A stretch of 5,453 nt of DNA from Nitrospira sp. Lineage in GTDB: Bacteria; Nitrospirota; Nitrospiria; Nitrospirales; Nitrospiraceae. The DNA lies in contig JANYAJ010000272.1 in the NCBI GenBank assembly GCA_025361385.1, positions 1-5,453 of the forward strand. The letters are read 5' to 3'. Below the pieces are notes generated by a model. It was not told the DNA's origin and did not search any database. It saw only the letters and a program-made list of their open reading frames with translations. Position numbers and translations under genes: made by a program. Positions 1 through 5,453 of the stretch are shown here, in pieces (the first letter of the stretch is position 1; each line of letters begins with the position of its first letter).

Positions 1-748
1 CGCGAATCGTATCGATCTGCTTCTTGATCTTCTTCTGTTTCGCAGGATCGCTGTTGGCCGTCCGCGCCACTTCATAGAGACTCTTCAGCGAGGTCGAGAT
101 TTTCCGGACGGAGTTCAGCCCTTCGAGAGTTTTGACTCGAAGCTCTTCATAGTCCCGCTGGATTTGCTCTTCCTCGATTTCTTCCTCGGTCTCGACGATC
201 GGGACGATCTCACGCACATCGATGGTCCCATTCTTCAGCTGATCGCGCAGAGCGAGAACGAACTCGATCGTCATCGGCATCCCATAGATGACCGACGCGA
301 TATTGTTCTTCCCCTCTTCGATGCGTTTGGCGATCTCGATTTCCCCCTCACGGCTCAAGAGCGCCACACTTCCCATCTCTTTGAGATAGAGCCGAACCGG
401 ATCGTCTGTCCGGCTAAGTGCGCCGGGAGTTAAATCGATTTCCTTCTCATCCTTCTCATCTTTTTCTTCCTTTTCGCTCTCATCCCCGGCACCGGATCCG
501 GAGTCAGCCCCTTCGGCGTCATCACTCAATTCCTCGGCATCCCGGGCCTTTTTAATCCGCTCCCCCTCCGGCGCATCGACGATCTCGATATCCATTTCGC
601 CGAACATCGTCATGATGCTGCCGAATTGTTCGGAAGACACCACTTCTGCAGGCAACGTGCTATTCAACTCGTCGTAGGTCAAAAAGCCTTTCTCTTTTCC
701 GATCGAGATTAGCTTTTTTACTTCGCCGAGCAACTCTTGTTTCGCCAT
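1..748 (-). CDS. rpoD: RNA polymerase primary sigma factor RpoD (sigma70), N-terminal part
   Basis: Housekeeping sigma factor that directs RNA polymerase to promoters of most genes. The first 249 residues are visible; the rest, including regions 2 to 4 that bind core enzyme and the -10/-35 elements, lies beyond the left edge. Residues 1 to about 58 (MAKQELLGEVKKLI..., then GFLTYDELNSTLP) look like the autoinhibitory region 1.1. Residues about 62-108 form an acidic and lysine-rich low-complexity linker. Residues about 115-146 (DPVRLYLKEMGSV, then LLSREGEIEIAKRIEEG) match region 1.2, the most diagnostic part seen. The remainder, with an acidic EEEIEEEQ segment near 188-195, fits the variable region between 1.2 and 2.1. 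The ATG start has GAAGGAG five nt upstream and lies two nt after the dnaG stop (TAG-TC-ATG), so it is cotranscribed with dnaG and probably coupled to it in translation. The identity is firm; only the C-terminal part is unseen. Confidence 0.96.
   Translation of the reverse strand, partial: MAKQELLGEVKKLISIGKEKGFLTYDELNSTLPAEVVSSEQFGSIMTMFGEMDIEIVDAPEGERIKKARDAEELSDDAEGADSGSGAGDESEKEEKDEKDEKEIDLTPGALSRTDDPVRLYLKEMGSVALLSREGEIEIAKRIEEGKNNIASVIYGMPMTIEFVLALRDQLKNGTIDVREIVPIVETEEEIEEEQIQRDYEELRVKTLEGLNSVRKISTSLKSLYEVARTANSDPAKQKKIKKQIDTIR
442..459 (-). repeat. Two perfect 9-bp direct repeats in the rpoD linker
   Basis: CCTTCTCAT occurs twice in tandem on the plus strand, reading as in-frame codons for part of a Lys/Asp/Glu-rich tract (DEKDEK) in RpoD. 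Being a multiple of three, it can expand or contract without a frameshift. It lies in the linker between sigma regions 1.1 and 1.2. Confidence 0.8.
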
Positions 749-750
749 GA

Positions 751-2565
751 CTACTCCTTCACTAAGGACAATATCCCGGTTGCAGGCCGATTGGCCTTTT
801 GCATGCTCAATTCATTCACTTGTGCATTCAGTATCCGCGCATCTTCTCCACGGCCCTCTCGTTCGGCAGCCTTGAGTTGCGCAGTCAAATCTCGAAACGC
901 CGCCTCGGCCCGCTTCCGCTCTAAGGTCTCTAAACAGCCTGCAACGTGGGCCGGCACATCGTCAAAATGGTCTTCCCGCACGGACAGCTCGGTCGCCAGC
1001 GACCCGCAATCCGGATGATCGGCCACCGCATCGAGCAGCAACCTGAGTCCAACTCGGCCATCCCGATCGAGATGGGTCAACGCCGCCTCGACGAGGATCC
1101 GGCAGGCCGGAACCGAAAAGGCCTCGGGCCGCAGCCGTTGCACATCGGCAGCGGTCAAATGCCCGTGCAATAGCAAATACACCAGATCTCGCTCTTCGCT
1201 CACACCCTTGAATGCCGCCGGTGAGGAACTGGCCGGTTGAGCCGTCGCCGGTCGGCGTCCCTCCGACTGCACCAGCGCTGGATACCGCTCGATCAATCGT
1301 TGCTGGCTAATCCCCAATCGCTCGGCCACCACACGAATCCGTTCCTCTCGTTCGATCGGGTGCTCACTCTTTTGCAGAATCCGCAGCACATCGTCCACGC
1401 TACGGATTCGCCCTTCGATCGTACTGGAATCGGTCGTACTCAAACTATGCTCGAGCGCAAAATCTAAGAGGCTCGGAGACTGCTCTTCCAGCCGTGCAAA
1501 CGCCTCCGGCCCTTCCTTCCGCACATACGTATCGGGGTCCTCACCTGCCGGCAACGAGACAACTTTCACGCCAAGTCCACTATTCACGAACAGATCGAGC
1601 CCCCGTAGTGCAGCACGAACCCCGGCCTGATCCGGATCGAACAATAGGACGACCTTCGAAGCAAATCGTCTTAATACCTGAATGTGCTCCGCCGTCAGTG
1701 CGGTTCCCAGCGTCGCAACCGTATGGGTCAACCCGGCTTGATGAAGAGCTACCGCATCAAAGTACCCTTCCACGACGATCACCGTCTTCAACCTGGCTAC
1801 GGCTTCACGCGCAAGGTCTAACGCGTACAGCGTCTGCCCCTTCTTGAACAAGGGAGTATCCGGAGAGTTCAGGTATTTGGGGGTCCCCTCGCCAAGAATG
1901 CGACCACCAAAACCGACAACCCGCTTGCGCAGATCCGTAATGGGGAACATCACACGGGCGCGAAACCGGTCATAGGACCCGGACGCCTGCTCTCTCGCCA
2001 CCGTCAATCCCGCAGCGGCTAAATCACTCTGCGCAAAACCCTGTTGACTCAGCGCCTGGATAAGCCCGTCCCACTCGGCCGGCGCGTAACCAATTTCGAA
2101 CCGCTCGATTGTCCCAGCCTGAATGCCTCGGCTCGCCAGGTAATCCCGCGCCGTCGCGCCAGCCGACCCATCTCGTAAATTCTGCTGAAACCACGCCGTC
2201 ACTGCCCGGTTCAGTGGCTCGAGACGACTCATCTGTGCGGCCTGAGGCCCAGCATTCGGCCCGCTCTCGGGCACGACAATTCCAAACTTCTGCCCAAGGT
2301 CACGGACCGTCTCGGGAAAATTCGCGCCGGTGATCCGCATCAAAAACGCAAACACGTTACCGCCCGCACCGCACCCAAAACAATGAAAAATCTGGCGAGA
2401 AGGACTCACCGTAAAGGAGGGCGATTTTTCCTGATGGAAGGGACAGAGACCTTTCAGGTTCTGGCCGGCTCGGGTCAAACTCACGTGATGGCCAACCACC
2501 TCCGCGATATCGACCCGATCTCTGACTTGATTGATCACGTCTTCAGAAATCAGACCTCGGCCCAC
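751..2565 (-). CDS. dnaG: DNA primase DnaG
   Basis: Makes the short RNA primers for lagging-strand synthesis at the replication fork, working with the replicative helicase DnaB. In the 604-residue form, an N-terminal CHC2 zinc finger has Cys41, His44, Cys62 and Cys65 (CPFH, then HCFGCGAGG). The catalytic core shows the conserved FGGR (219-222) and KYLNSP (230-235). The TOPRIM metal site is visible as EGYFD (266-270), DPDQAG (310-315) and DPDTYVR (343-349). A Pro/Ala/Ser-rich linker (about 437-454) leads to a C-terminal domain expected to bind helicase. Length is normal for the family. The start is uncertain. I prefer the GTG at 2565, because AGGAG lies 11 nt upstream and MGRGLISEDV aligns with usual DnaG beginnings (first zinc Cys near residue 40). 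An in-frame GTG at 2598 would add 11 Gly/Ala-rich residues but has no clear Shine-Dalgarno. It is followed closely by rpoD. Confidence 0.96.
   Translation of the reverse strand: MGRGLISEDVINQVRDRVDIAEVVGHHVSLTRAGQNLKGLCPFHQEKSPSFTVSPSRQIFHCFGCGAGGNVFAFLMRITGANFPETVRDLGQKFGIVVPESGPNAGPQAAQMSRLEPLNRAVTAWFQQNLRDGSAGATARDYLASRGIQAGTIERFEIGYAPAEWDGLIQALSQQGFAQSDLAAAGLTVAREQASGSYDRFRARVMFPITDLRKRVVGFGGRILGEGTPKYLNSPDTPLFKKGQTLYALDLAREAVARLKTVIVVEGYFDAVALHQAGLTHTVATLGTALTAEHIQVLRRFASKVVLLFDPDQAGVRAALRGLDLFVNSGLGVKVVSLPAGEDPDTYVRKEGPEAFARLEEQSPSLLDFALEHSLSTTDSSTIEGRIRSVDDVLRILQKSEHPIEREERIRVVAERLGISQQRLIERYPALVQSEGRRPATAQPASSSPAAFKGVSEERDLVYLLLHGHLTAADVQRLRPEAFSVPACRILVEAALTHLDRDGRVGLRLLLDAVADHPDCGSLATELSVREDHFDDVPAHVAGCLETLERKRAEAAFRDLTAQLKAAEREGRGEDARILNAQVNELSMQKANRPATGILSLVKE
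754..760 (-). promoter_or_regulatory. Shine-Dalgarno of rpoD, inside the dnaG 3' end
   Basis: On the minus strand GAAGGAG stands five nt before the rpoD ATG. It is formed by the last dnaG sense codons (Val-Lys-Glu), just before the TAG stop. This decides the rpoD start and places its ribosome-binding site where ribosomes finishing dnaG would pass. Confidence 0.85.
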
Positions 2566-2576
2566 GGGAGTCGCAG

Positions 2577-2581
2577 CTCCT
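2577..2581 (-). promoter_or_regulatory. Candidate Shine-Dalgarno for the preferred dnaG start
   Basis: AGGAG on the minus strand lies 11 nt before the GTG at 2565. The spacing is on the long side, but the more upstream GTG at 2598 has no comparable purine-rich site. It therefore favours the shorter DnaG. Confidence 0.45.
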
Positions 2582-2641
2582 ATTCCCCCACCTGGCACCG
2601 GTGAGGACAGTAAACGTAAGTGGTCGTAAAATAGACCGTTC

Positions 2642-2671
2642 AGGTTAGCAGACGGGAAAGAAATCTGTCAA
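2642..2671 (-). promoter_or_regulatory. Candidate sigma70 promoter for dnaG-rpoD
   Basis: In the gap between the HIT gene and dnaG, the minus strand carries a perfect -35 hexamer TTGACA (2671-2666), an 18-nt spacer, and TAACCT (2647-2642). The -10 element matches TATAAT at the key first, second and last positions only. Transcription would begin near 2635, upstream of both candidate dnaG starts. The position is right for a promoter serving dnaG and rpoD apart from the his genes. If real, RpoD would help transcribe its own gene. The call rests on sequence match alone. Confidence 0.45.
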
Positions 2672-2686
2672 TGTGGAGGAAACAGC

Positions 2687-3031
2687 CTACCCGGGAGGCC
2701 AGGCAAGATGACGCCCGCCTAATACATGGAGATGCAAGTGAAACACACTCTGTCCGCCATGCGCACCGGTATTGACGACCACGCGGTATCCGGAGTCGGT
2801 AATCCCCTTCAGTTTCGCGATCTTGTTACCGGCCAGCATCAAGCGCCCGAGCAGCTCGACATCTGAGTCTTGCATCTCAGCAATCGAGGTCACATGCTTT
2901 CGGGGGATAACGAGCGTATGCGTCGGAGCCTGGGGATTGATATCGTCGAACGCGACCACCAGATCGTCCTCATACACGAGCGCGGCAGGAATGGTTCTCG
3001 CCACAATCTTGCAAAAGAGGCAGTCGCTCAT
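2687..3031 (-). CDS. HIT-family (HinT-like) purine nucleotide phosphoramidase
   Basis: Small cytosolic nucleotide-binding hydrolase of the histidine triad superfamily, HINT branch. Characterised members cleave adenosine phosphoramidates and aminoacyl-adenylates. At 114 residues it has the usual length and is complete. Cys4 and Cys7 (CLFC), with His46 and His98, fit the zinc site of bacterial HinT proteins. The triad motif HLHLHVLGGR begins at His98; by family analogy the middle residue, His100, is the nucleophile. The C-terminus HLAWPPG is typical of the branch. The ATG overlaps the hisIE stop by four bases (ATGA), and AAGGGG lies nine nt upstream, so it should be made together with HisIE. 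A link to AMP-like products of histidine synthesis is possible, but it is inferred from position only. The physiological substrate is unknown. Confidence 0.93.
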   Translation of the reverse strand: MSDCLFCKIVARTIPAALVYEDDLVVAFDDINPQAPTHTLVIPRKHVTSIAEMQDSDVELLGRLMLAGNKIAKLKGITDSGYRVVVNTGAHGGQSVFHLHLHVLGGRHLAWPPG

Positions 3032-3681
3032 GCAGTTGGTCCCCTTCTCAAGCCAGACTTTCCGAACCGAGTTGCTAACTCTTGATAGATTTCCTGCGGC
3101 GTAATGCCGTGGTGCCCCAAGGCTACCAACGTATGGAATAACAGATCTGCCGTTTCGTAAACGATTTCGTCCTTCTTCCCACCCTTGCCGGCAATTGCCA
3201 CTTCCCCGGCTTCCTCGACGACTTTCTTCAAAATACGATCGACTCCGCCTTGCAACAGTTTGGAAGTATACGATTCGCTTGAGGGCTGACGCTTCCGCTC
3301 TTGGATCATCTGGTAGAGGCGCTCAAGAATCCCCCCCCAGGACTCGGATGTTTTCGTCTCAGGAGAATCCAGACGGGAAAAAAAGCAGGCCCGCTCACCC
3401 GTATGGCAGGTCGGACCGACTGGCTCGACCTTCACGAGAAGGGCATCGCCGTCACAATCGAAGAACAGATCCTTGAGCTGCAGCTTGTGCCCCGAAGTCT
3501 CACCCTTCTCCCATAATGCCTTGCGCGACCGACTCCAAAAATGCACCGACTTCGTGTCGAGGGTCTTTTGCAACGCTTCCTGGTTCATGAAGGCCACCAT
3601 CAGAACCGTGCCATCTCGCCAATCCTGCACAACTGCCGGAATCAGCCCCTGTGCATCAAATTTTAATTGCCCGACATCCAT
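3028..3681 (-). CDS. hisI: Bifunctional phosphoribosyl-AMP cyclohydrolase / phosphoribosyl-ATP pyrophosphatase HisIE
   Basis: Fusion enzyme for histidine steps two and three. The C-terminal HisE part hydrolyses phosphoribosyl-ATP to phosphoribosyl-AMP, and the N-terminal HisI part then opens the purine ring to give ProFAR. HisI covers about residues 1-105, with RSRKALWEKGETSGH (51-65), the metal-binding DCDGD (75-79), and Cys76, Cys92 and Cys99 as zinc ligands (GPTCHTGERACFF). HisE covers about 118-205, with helical MazG-like motifs EEAGE (156-160) and ETAD (176-179). The 217-residue length is normal for the fusion. The ATG shares one base with the hisF stop (TAATG), and a purine-rich AGAAGGGAG lies 13 nt upstream, so coupling with hisF is likely. 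The short linker between domains contains a run of eight G residues; see the separate entry. Confidence 0.96.
   Translation of the reverse strand: MDVGQLKFDAQGLIPAVVQDWRDGTVLMVAFMNQEALQKTLDTKSVHFWSRSRKALWEKGETSGHKLQLKDLFFDCDGDALLVKVEPVGPTCHTGERACFFSRLDSPETKTSESWGGILERLYQMIQERKRQPSSESYTSKLLQGGVDRILKKVVEEAGEVAIAGKGGKKDEIVYETADLLFHTLVALGHHGITPQEIYQELATRFGKSGLRRGPTA
3331..3338 (-). repeat. G8 homopolymer in the HisI-HisE linker
   Basis: Eight consecutive C on the plus strand, read as G8 in hisIE, span the codons Trp115 (TGG), Gly116 (GGG) and Gly117 (GGG). The run sits just after the HisI domain and before the first HisE helix. A gain or loss of one G, or a one-base ribosomal slip, would end translation within a few codons. 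Confidence 0.9.
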
Positions 3682-4442
3682 TATCGAACCGCTACTCCCT
3701 TCTGACGAAGATAGGCCTTCGCTTCCGGAATCGTGTGAGTCCGGAAATGGAAAATCGACGCAGCCAGGACCGCATCCGCCTTGCCTCTGACGAATCCATC
3801 ATAGAGGTGGTCCAAATTCCCCACACCGCCCGACGCAATCACCGGAATCGAGACGGCCTCCGATACTGCGGACGTCAGCGCGAGATCATACCCCTGCTGT
3901 TGCCCATCTTGATCCATACTCGTGAGCAAAATTTCACCGGCTCCATACTGGGCCATCTTCTTCGCCCATTCAACGACATCGAAACCGGTCGACTTGCGAC
4001 CGCCATGGGTGAACACTTCCCACCCTGCTGCCGGCGCGACACGATGCTTGGCATCGATCGCCACGACGATACATTGTGTCCCGAATCGCTCCGCCGCTTC
4101 CTTCACAAATTCAGGCCGTTGAACCGCCGCCGTATTAATGCTCACCTTATCCGCGCCTGCGTTCAACAACGCCCGGATGTCCTCAAGCGTTCGCACGCCT
4201 CCGCCAACGGTCAACGGCATAAACACGCGCGCTGCCGTTCGTTCGACCACATCAATGATCGTTTTGCGATTCTCATGGGAGGCCGTGATATCGAGGAAGC
4301 AGAGTTCGTCGGCGCCTTCGCGATCGTAGGCCGTGGCCACTTCGACCGGATCTCCCGCATCGCGCAAATTCACAAAGCTCACGCCTTTCACAACGCGGCC
4401 GTCCTTGACATCGAGACAGGGGATGATCCGCTTGGTCAACAT
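3681..4442 (-). CDS. hisF: Imidazole glycerol phosphate synthase, cyclase subunit HisF
   Basis: Cyclase half of IGP synthase. With ammonia delivered by the glutaminase HisH, it converts PRFAR into imidazole glycerol phosphate and AICAR, the latter returning to purine synthesis. The protein is a complete (beta/alpha)8 barrel of 253 residues, the usual length. Catalytic Asp11 ([15 protein letters not shown]) and Asp130 (VVAIDAKH) fall at the same positions as in well-studied HisF proteins, and Lys19 is present. Phosphate-binding loops are visible as LTVGGGVR (77-84) and VIASGGVGN (201-209). The ATG at 4442 was chosen because [11 protein letters not shown] is the canonical N-terminus; an upstream in-frame start at 4526 would translate the heptamer repeat and overlap hisA. 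The Shine-Dalgarno is weak (only GGTTGG-like bases), unlike neighbouring genes. It follows hisA after 70 nt and shares a base with hisIE. Confidence 0.97.
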   Translation of the reverse strand: MLTKRIIPCLDVKDGRVVKGVSFVNLRDAGDPVEVATAYDREGADELCFLDITASHENRKTIIDVVERTAARVFMPLTVGGGVRTLEDIRALLNAGADKVSINTAAVQRPEFVKEAAERFGTQCIVVAIDAKHRVAPAAGWEVFTHGGRKSTGFDVVEWAKKMAQYGAGEILLTSMDQDGQQQGYDLALTSAVSEAVSIPVIASGGVGNLDHLYDGFVRGKADAVLAASIFHFRTHTIPEAKAYLRQKGVAVR

Positions 4443-4450
4443 ACCAACCC

Positions 4451-4478
4451 GTGAAGCGTGAAGCGTGAAACGTGAAAT
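4451..4478. repeat. Four tandem 7-bp repeats (GTGAARY) between hisA and hisF
   Basis: The plus strand reads GTGAAGC, GTGAAGC, GTGAAAC, GTGAAAT without interruption. On the minus strand this is a CACGTTT/CACGCTT-like array ending eight nt before the hisF ATG. It accounts for 28 of the 70 intergenic bases. The first two units are identical and the last two differ by one or two transitions. The right end also forms an imperfect inverted repeat with TCACG at 4500-4504. Function is unknown. Confidence 0.85.
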
Positions 4479-4512
4479 GAAACTGTCAGTATAGAATTTC
4501 TCACGCGTAGCC

Positions 4513-5244
4513 CTACTCAGCCCCAAGAGCCGCGAGAGCGGCCCGATAATCTAACTTGCCATCGTAGAGCGCTTTCCCGACAATCGCCCCTTCAACTCGA
4601 GGTCCGAGCGCCTGTACTGCTCGCACATCTTCAATGCGAGAAATCCCCCCGGACGCGATGACCGGGAAGGAGGACAGCTCAACCACTTCCCTCAACGCCA
4701 CCAGATTTGGTCCACCCAACATACCATCGCGAGCAATGTCCGTATAAATCACCGCCCCCAAGGCATGACTGGCCAACTCCTTGAGCAAATCGGTCGCCTT
4801 CGTCTCCGATACCGAGGTCCAGCCCTTGACGGCCACCTTCCCATCCCGCGCATCCAGTCCCAAGAGAATCTGACGAGGAAACTCCAGGCAGGCCTTCTCC
4901 AAGAAAGACCGATCGGTCAATGCCACAGTGCCGAGCACCACCCTGCTCACACCTGCGCCGAGATAACGACGCACGGTTTCAATCGACCGGATCCCTCCCC
5001 CAACCTGCACCTTCACGCTCACGGTGCGAATGATCGCCTCGACCTGGGATAGATTACGCGGCTTACCCTCCACCGCTCCGTTCAGATCCACCACATGGAT
5101 CAGCGTTGCACCGCTTTGCTGCCATTGCCTCGCAACTGCCGGCACGTCGTCTGAATACACCGTTTCAGCCGCCATATCGCCCTGACGCAACCGCACACAG
5201 TGGCCATCTTTTAAATCGATCGCGGGAATAATGAGCATAGACAC
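4513..5244 (-). CDS. hisA: ProFAR isomerase HisA
   Basis: Phosphoribosylformimino-5-aminoimidazole carboxamide ribotide isomerase: it converts ProFAR to PRFAR, the substrate of the HisF-HisH synthase. It is a complete (beta/alpha)8 barrel of 243 residues, related to HisF by descent. The catalytic Asp pair is Asp10 ([10 protein letters not shown]) and Asp131 ([16 protein letters not shown]). Phosphate-binding segments are VGGGIR (81-86) and VIASGGIS (195-202), and [14 protein letters not shown] (167-180) is a further signature. The start is the GTG at 5244, where AGGAG lies six nt upstream. The ATG at 5238 (MLIIPAID, 241 residues) is the family's usual N-terminus but would have a 12-nt spacing, so either could be used. 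An unidentified ORF ends 12 nt upstream. A 70-nt gap separates it from hisF. Confidence 0.97.
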   Translation of the reverse strand: MSMLIIPAIDLKDGHCVRLRQGDMAAETVYSDDVPAVARQWQQSGATLIHVVDLNGAVEGKPRNLSQVEAIIRTVSVKVQVGGGIRSIETVRRYLGAGVSRVVLGTVALTDRSFLEKACLEFPRQILLGLDARDGKVAVKGWTSVSETKATDLLKELASHALGAVIYTDIARDGMLGGPNLVALREVVELSSFPVIASGGISRIEDVRAVQALGPRVEGAIVGKALYDGKLDYRAALAALGAE

Positions 5245-5250
5245 AACCGT

Positions 5251-5255
5251 CTCCT
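5251..5255 (-). promoter_or_regulatory. Shine-Dalgarno of hisA
   Basis: AGGAG on the minus strand lies in the 12-nt gap after the preceding ORF, six nt before the GTG and 12 nt before the ATG. The spacing favours the GTG start and indicates operon-style translation. Confidence 0.75.
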
Positions 5256-5256
5256 G

Positions 5257-5453
5257 TTAACGTTCTTCTGCCGTTCCAAACGGAAATTCACGGAGCAGGT
5301 GGTCAACCCCGTAGCTCGCCAGCTCCTCCACCGTGACGAACATGCCCCAACGCTGGAAAAATCCCATTATGTCCTCAATCATCGGCCGCTGCTTCTCATA
5401 ATAATTCCCTTCCCATAGGACTTGCCCGTCAGTCGCGACAACCTTGGCTTCAA
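5257..5453 (-). CDS. Unidentified protein, C-terminal 64 residues, upstream of hisA
   Basis: An open frame enters from the right edge and ends at TAA (5259-5257). The visible 64 residues begin EAKVVATDGQVLWEGNYYEK and end with LLREFPFGTAEER. The tail is aromatic and acidic, with a probable helix around PMIEDIMGFFQRWGMF and a second around TVEELASYGVDHLL. There is no membrane segment or known motif. It does not resemble the C-terminus of HisH, HisB or another his enzyme, although hisH often precedes hisA. Coding is supported by the close fit to hisA (12-nt gap containing its Shine-Dalgarno), the same strand, and an unbroken frame of plausible composition. It is probably the preceding gene of the same operon. 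The start is outside the window and I do not recognise the family. Confidence 0.65.
   Translation of the reverse strand, partial: EAKVVATDGQVLWEGNYYEKQRPMIEDIMGFFQRWGMFVTVEELASYGVDHLLREFPFGTAEER

Noticed and set aside
164..433. 89-residue plus-strand open frame opposite rpoD
   Set aside because: Antisense to a well-supported rpoD region 1.2, with no Shine-Dalgarno or recognisable motif.
737..2604. Several plus-strand frames of 70-120 residues opposite dnaG
   Set aside because: All are shadows of dnaG with Arg/Pro/Ser/His-rich composition and no motif or independent start signal.
2599..2686. Rho-independent terminator after the HIT gene
   Set aside because: I searched for a GC-rich stem followed by T residues and found none. 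The gap is better explained by a promoter and leader.
3651..4454. 267-residue plus-strand open frame opposite hisF and the hisIE start
   Set aside because: It is fully antisense to a certain hisF, is rich in Arg and His without a recognisable motif, and is explained by codon bias of the real gene on the other strand.
4488..4493. TATACT on the minus strand in the hisA-hisF gap as a -10 element for hisF
   Set aside because: It is a good hexamer, but the sequence 16-18 nt upstream (TAGGGC, GTAGGG or AGTAGG) bears no resemblance to TTGACA and there is no extended -10 TGN. Too weak to call.
4471..4504. Imperfect inverted repeat (CGTGAAAT with ATTTCTCACG) as a terminator after hisA
   Set aside because: The arms are AT-rich and interrupted, the loop is about 17 nt, and no T run follows. 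It is better treated as a by-product of the heptamer repeat.
4443..4526. HisF starting at 4526 with 28 extra N-terminal residues
   Set aside because: The extension translates the heptamer array, overlaps the hisA end, and is absent from the HisF family, where [11 protein letters not shown] is the normal start.

Overview
All supportable genes in this window lie on the minus strand, so it reads right to left: the end of an unidentified ORF, hisA, hisF, hisIE, a HIT-family (HinT-like) gene, dnaG, and the 5' part of rpoD running off the left edge. The DNA is moderately GC-rich. The gene order and protein sequences suggest a Nitrospira-like bacterium (phylum Nitrospirota). That placement is an inference from recalled gene order and general protein character; a marker-gene or whole-protein search would be needed to settle it.

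Right half (about 2687-5453): a compact histidine-biosynthesis run. The unidentified ORF ends 12 nt before hisA, and the hisA Shine-Dalgarno sits in that gap. hisF and hisIE share one base (TAATG), and hisIE and the HIT gene overlap by four bases (ATGA), which suggests translational coupling. The one loose joint is a 70-nt hisA-hisF gap holding four tandem heptamers. HisIE, HisA and HisF cover consecutive steps from phosphoribosyl-ATP to imidazole glycerol phosphate plus AICAR. HisF's usual glutaminase partner HisH is not in the window.

Left half (1 to about 2686): a dnaG-rpoD pair, the core of the macromolecular synthesis operon, without rpsU directly upstream. A sigma70-type promoter candidate (TTGACA, 18 nt, TAACCT) lies in the HIT-dnaG gap. 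The pair may therefore be transcribed on its own, by read-through from the his genes, or both. The rpoD Shine-Dalgarno is made by the last codons of dnaG.

I see no tRNA, rRNA, CRISPR array, insertion sequence, phage gene or convincing terminator. The content is mostly housekeeping, and I found no clear undescribed multi-gene system. The points most worth checking are a G8 run exactly between the HisI and HisE domains, the heptamer array before hisF, the unidentified ORF before hisA, and the joining of his genes to dnaG-rpoD.
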